A stretch of DNA of 9,631 bases from CAZUHK01 sp964620345. GTDB taxonomy: Bacteria > Planctomycetota > Phycisphaerae > Phycisphaerales > Zrk34. Each line of letters opens with the position of its first letter. The first letter of the stretch is position 1. The stretch lies in contig CAZUHK010000130.1 in the NCBI GenBank assembly GCA_964620345.1, positions 1 to 9,631 of the forward strand. Reading direction: 5' to 3'. The translations under genes were made by a program, and so were the position numbers. A model generated the notes under the pieces. The model saw only the letters and a list, made by a program, of their open reading frames with translations, was not told the DNA's origin and made no database searches. Positions 7,401 through 9,631 of the stretch are shown piece after piece.

Positions 7401-9315
7401 TCGCGGGTGGAACGAAATCTTCGTCAAGACCGCCGACGTGCGCAGCACCTGGCAGTTGCAGATGCGCTTCGGCGACCCGCAGCGCACGCTGCGCTTCGCC
7501 GCGCAGCCGGACGACGCGACCCCCGCGTTCGGCCACGCCCTGCCGCGTTGGACGCAGCCGACGGACGATCAGCCCCGCCGGCGGCTGCTGGAGGCCGTCG
7601 ACGGCCCGGCGGTGCAGGCGGTGATGGCCACCGCACACGCCCTGGGCGACTTCGGCTGGGCCGGCCGATGGACCGACAAACACATCGACCCATACCTCCC
7701 CAAGCCCTGCCTGGACGGCCCGACGCTGCTGGGCGTGATGCACATCCTGGCCGCGTGGGAGCCGCACGAATCGCTGGGCGAGGCCGCACGCGAACGGAGC
7801 GGCGTCGATCGCGCGTGGAAGCTGCTGAACCCCGACACGCTGTTCGATCGCCTGCGGACCCAACTGCGGCGCGCCGTCGAGGAACTGGCGAACCTTGACG
7901 AACCCAACGACCGCCGCCGTGCGGATCGGCGCGAGCGGATCGCCAAACGCATGTGCGCGCTGGCTGGCGCGATCGGCCGGTTGGATGATCCACGCGCGGT
8001 CGCACTCATCCGCGATCGCCTGACCACCCACGCCAAGCGCCGGCAGGCGGGCGAGCCGACGGTGCCGCGCCACTGCCTGGTCAACGCCGCCGGCGCGCTG
8101 GGGCATCGCGATCTGCTGGGCGAACTTTGGCCGCTGCTCAAGCACGACGACGAGCGATTTCGGCGCGACGTGATCGACGCGATGCTGAAGATCGGCGTGA
8201 CAGACAACCGGGGCCAGTTGATCGAGGCGATCGACAACGCCGGCTGGCGCGGGTTCATCGCGATGCAGAACATCGCCCGCGTCGGTGGCGAGCAGGCCCG
8301 CGAACGCATCGAACGCAGCATCCGCGATCACTTCCAGCACGGCATGCCCAACCGCAATGCCGCCGAACGCCACGTGACGAACCTCGGTCACTTGGCCGAC
8401 CCGCAGGCCCTCGACGAGCTGGCGATGCTGATCGAACACGACGACATGGGTGTGCGACAACAGGTCATCCAGACGATGGGCCGCATCGGCCACACCCGCG
8501 CCACGCCGATGCTGCTGGAAGCGCTGGCCGATCCGACCAACGGTGAGCTGCGCCACTTCATCGTCGAAGCCCTGGGCGAGATCGGCGACCCGCGAGCGCA
8601 GCAGGCGCTGATCGCGCGACTCGAGGACGACGGCTACGGCGTGCGGATCCTCGCGGCCAAGGCGCTGGGCGCCACGGGAGCCGACGCCGCGGCCATCACG
8701 GCGCTGACCCACGCCCTGAACGACCCGCACTGGCTGGTGCGCACCAGCGCCGCCGAATCGCTGGGCGCGCTCAAAGCCGCCGACGCCACCGAGGCGCTGA
8801 TCGGCGCGCTGGACGATCCCAATTCGAGCGTGCGCGCCGCCGTGGCCGCCACCCTGGGCGACCTCGAAGCCGCGGCCGCCATCAAGCCCCTGGTCGATCG
8901 TTTGGCCGACTGGCACGTCGGCCCGTACGCCGCCGCGGCTCTGGACGAACTCAACTGGACGCCGGGCGACAACGCGGCGACGCGCGTGAACCATCACATC
9001 GCCAGTCGACGGGCCAAGCCGTTGCTGGACGACTGGGCCACCACCGCGCAAGTGCTCGGCGAAGCGATGAAGGCCGCCGGACCCGCCGCCACGAACGCCG
9101 TGCTGGCGCTGATCGCACTGGGCCGGGATGACATGACCGACACGATCGTGGCCTACCTCAAGCGCAGCGACGACCCGGCGGCTGCGGCGGCGATGCTCAA
9201 CTGCGGCCACGAACCCCTGCGGCGAGCGGCGGCGAACTGGGCGGTGGCCAAAGGCATCGCAACCGAACACACCCGCGCCGCCCCACCGGTGGCGTGGCGG
9301 TCGATGCGACCGTGA
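4480..9315 (+). CDS. Giant exported protein: two degenerate thioredoxin folds, beta-sandwich, HEAT repeats
   Basis: This is 1611 residues from the ATG eight bases after the previous stop. No clear ribosome site precedes it; Met36 (base 4585) is an alternative start giving a normal signal peptide. An Arg-rich n-region precedes LAAIVVLLLMIAG, with cleavage near AAA before E60. Residues about 65-245 are helical. Residues 247-380 are a TlpA/AhpC-like thioredoxin fold: HFWASDDQRS replaces the usual FWATWCGPC, and the cis-proline loop is kept at P354. Residues 628-765 are a second such fold: CFWDAASMRAF, with Ser654 and Ala657 at the cysteine positions and cis-Pro733. Residues 775-1000 are a beta-sandwich of the type seen in planctomycete sugar-binding-like modules (WRVLGPF, DAVTLRVNGREVL, RRGWNEIFVK, then W991 and RFGD). 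From about 1165 to the end lie HEAT/PBS-lyase-type repeats, clearest at 1307-1490 with a period of about 31-32. No intact active site is visible. A scaffold role outside the cytoplasm is inferred. Confidence 0.85.
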   Translation: MRRRRRHPAPHAAPGGKAANADHRRPHALRQCRRGMAPLAAIVVLLLMIAGSAWQPAAAEPAAEPVPAHVLAELAEGLNSPPGREGHAQKVRRYSQVIRAARGYLAEHAEAPDVYKIRSIMLAALQARMNLEADVPTYRLLLKTADQIKQARAPLAAKLEADLVLQRDRIRTTEPDSATLRRIVMDSIGAYQFEPAGAKALMYAATLAEAAGERPLVNVLTTELRRRPEYADQPGVIGFLRRSTDYNLAGRTFNATLRRLDGSVLHAPRDLLGKTTILHFWASDDQRSTADLKTLKAFYEKHRDLLEIVGVSLDEDRANLVRFVKTHDLPWIQTYSGRGLNDPTAWTYGVDRLPSVLIVDPNGRVRHLKGLVGWYGKKPDTAIGSYKNLTQRTTGDLLWHETLGDAVHHYLTGEFLVYAGAGPFAPGTWTTGGIDGKPMAKLRALVEAMRSTPAAEAKLIHAQAALALGQTLIEQHPDAPALQSVRNAMLVARRVLWVKTRDAEHRTAAHRLAEAITDGADDQGAAARLLADYVLTDRRSAQATDANPTAADAIDAFVKRYAQTQAARSALILANALAVAAGDDATIQASADLLAADHTQSPRVRSYLRYVLDRHVDRGETLTADLNPIDGPAMKLPDDLNDRVAVICFWDAASMRAFNALPNQQSGWRHEPRYSGLDPSEHEDLVVIGVNLDASLDEARPMMQEQLSGWIHTRPEAGWRDELVQHLDIQQLPSTWIVGRDGRITGDDVLNAHVRSGVLTATLHQPAPHALRARTVHTWRVLGPFVQRTGQQYTETGYVAAPHWMRTDAGKQTWLDMHWQRFRWGRDQLERRFSRTSYPPARAEREIDFDATYDDGDGNRIGWRLAGADAYGFVKLRDIFPDAPKPAVAYAVAYVHSATGGQYPIAMSHNDAVTLRVNGREVLRTTAQRFVNKRSIVWPAASGSTPGGLGRAAHAKTALIEKDIYHDWPTVRLRRGWNEIFVKTADVRSTWQLQMRFGDPQRTLRFAAQPDDATPAFGHALPRWTQPTDDQPRRRLLEAVDGPAVQAVMATAHALGDFGWAGRWTDKHIDPYLPKPCLDGPTLLGVMHILAAWEPHESLGEAARERSGVDRAWKLLNPDTLFDRLRTQLRRAVEELANLDEPNDRRRADRRERIAKRMCALAGAIGRLDDPRAVALIRDRLTTHAKRRQAGEPTVPRHCLVNAAGALGHRDLLGELWPLLKHDDERFRRDVIDAMLKIGVTDNRGQLIEAIDNAGWRGFIAMQNIARVGGEQARERIERSIRDHFQHGMPNRNAAERHVTNLGHLADPQALDELAMLIEHDDMGVRQQVIQTMGRIGHTRATPMLLEALADPTNGELRHFIVEALGEIGDPRAQQALIARLEDDGYGVRILAAKALGATGADAAAITALTHALNDPHWLVRTSAAESLGALKAADATEALIGALDDPNSSVRAAVAATLGDLEAAAAIKPLVDRLADWHVGPYAAAALDELNWTPGDNAATRVNHHIASRRAKPLLDDWATTAQVLGEAMKAAGPAATNAVLALIALGRDDMTDTIVAYLKRSDDPAAAAAMLNCGHEPLRRAAANWAVAKGIATEHTRAAPPVAWRSMRP
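8398..8949 (+). repeat. Block of about six HEAT (PBS-lyase-type) repeats within the giant protein
   Basis: Codons about 1307-1490 encode consecutive helix pairs of roughly 31-32 residues, several carrying the (V/L)R..AA..LG core. Examples are VRQQVIQTMGRIG, LRHFIVEALGEIG, VRILAAKALGATG, VRTSAAESLGALK and VRAAVAATLGDLE, and a decayed last copy follows with PYAAAALDELN. Each is preceded by an ALxxALxDP-like first helix. Earlier units from about residue 1165 are more divergent. The solenoid gives a protein-binding surface. Confidence 0.85.
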
Positions 9316-9429
9316 TGGCCGGCTGGCAATCGCAGCATCGCGGGCAAACCATCGTGGCGTTTGTCGAATCGCTCGGCTCGCTCGCTCGCCATCGTCTGGC
9401 TGGGCCGGCGACCTTCGCGGTGACCGAGC
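9316..9429 (+). other. Intergenic gap between the giant protein gene and the last gene
   Basis: This is 114 bases with no strongly supported gene. It holds one imperfect hairpin (7-pair stem 9343-9349 with 9359-9365, including one G-T pair, 9-base loop) but no T-run, so it is not a convincing intrinsic terminator. No clear -35/-10 pair is visible. It is the longest non-coding gap here, so an operon boundary would most naturally fall in it. A 65-codon frame from 9315 to 9512 also spans it and is discussed under rejected items. Confidence 0.4.
9419..9423 (+). promoter_or_regulatory. Possible ribosome binding site for the last gene
   Basis: GGTGA, a partial anti-Shine-Dalgarno match, lies six bases before the first of two adjacent ATG codons (9430 and 9433). 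It is modest support for starting the final frame there rather than at the in-frame ATGs at 9472, 9481 or 9487. Confidence 0.4.
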
Positions 9430-9631
9430 ATGATGTCGAACGATCGGCGCTTCTTCAGCCACCGCACTACCATGGCCCCCATGGCGATGTTGAGTCCGGA
9501 TTGGCTGGCTGAGAACGAAGCGCTGGTGCGCGCGGCGGCGAGGGGGGGGTTGAATCGGCTGGACGACCCGGCGGCGGTCGCATCGCTGCGCGAGCGGGCC
9601 GCGGCCCCGGACGTGCGGCTGGCCATCGAGC
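9430..9631 (+). CDS. Unrecognised protein, N-terminal fragment (runs off the window)
   Basis: The frame opens with tandem ATG codons at 9430 and 9433 and stays open to the window end, giving 67 residues. Third positions are strongly G/C throughout, in keeping with the real genes upstream, which supports coding. The visible sequence begins MMSNDRRFFSHRTTMAPMAM, continues with a helical stretch rich in Ala, Leu and Arg, and includes NRLDDPAAVASLRERA. No signal peptide is obvious, unlike the preceding genes, so it may be cytoplasmic and unrelated to the envelope operon. In-frame ATGs at 9472, 9481 and 9487 are alternative starts. A run of eight G lies at 9542-9549; the reading frame looks coherent on both sides of it. 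I do not recognise the family. Confidence 0.55.
   Translation, partial: MMSNDRRFFSHRTTMAPMAMLSPDWLAENEALVRAAARGGLNRLDDPAAVASLRERAAAPDVRLAIE

Noticed and set aside
9343..9365. Hairpin after the giant gene as an intrinsic terminator
   Set aside because: The stem has only seven pairs including a G-T pair and is not followed by a T-run, so it is within what GC-rich sequence gives by chance.
6979..9462. 827-codon open frame on the minus strand opposite the HEAT region
   Set aside because: The sense strand encodes clear HEAT repeats and a beta-sandwich. The antisense product has no family resemblance and is a GC-driven shadow. The same holds for the long minus-strand frames at 5038-6963 and 3374-4465.
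9315..9512. 65-codon frame starting at the TGATG overlap after the giant gene
   Set aside because: It overlaps the better-supported final gene from 9430. Its third-position G/C bias falls off in the overlap, the protein shows no domain, and there is no ribosome site. A short real peptide cannot be fully excluded.

Overview
The window is GC-rich with strong G/C preference at third codon positions. It reads as one strand of a bacterial chromosome in which every supported gene runs left to right. The protein families point to Planctomycetota, probably a Phycisphaerae-like lineage: a DUF4175-like envelope protein, an exported QW-motif alpha-toroid protein, and a large exported protein combining degenerate thioredoxin folds, a beta-sandwich and HEAT repeats. 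This placement is an inference from protein style. The window has no rRNA or marker gene to confirm it.

Layout. (1) Bases 2 to about 118 encode a fragment of MiaB, the tRNA methylthiotransferase. It runs in frame, without a stop, into (2) the C-terminal part of a DUF4175-like protein with two Ig-like beta domains, ending at 946. This junction looks chimeric and is the strangest point in the window. (3) An exported, almost wholly helical coiled-coil protein (943-3405) overlaps the previous gene by ATGA and looks like the helical half of the same DUF4175-like family. (4) An exported alpha/alpha-toroid protein (3428-4471) has squalene-cyclase-type QW motifs but no intact cyclase acid motif. (5) A 1611-residue exported protein (4480-9315) has two thioredoxin folds that have lost both active-site cysteines, a galactose-binding-like beta-sandwich and a long HEAT solenoid. 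(6) After a 114-base gap, the 5' end of an unrecognised gene (from 9430) runs off the window.

Genes 2 to 5 are separated by -4, 22 and 8 bases and probably form one operon. Three of the four carry visible signal peptides, and the fourth is probably membrane-anchored through its missing N-terminus. None has a recognisable intact catalytic site, and all are built from protein-protein interaction folds: Ig-like, coiled coil, toroid, dead thioredoxin, beta-sandwich and HEAT. The simplest reading is a set of envelope scaffold or adaptor proteins acting outside the cytoplasm. Their function is not established. No promoter, convincing terminator, RNA gene, mobile element or CRISPR array was found.
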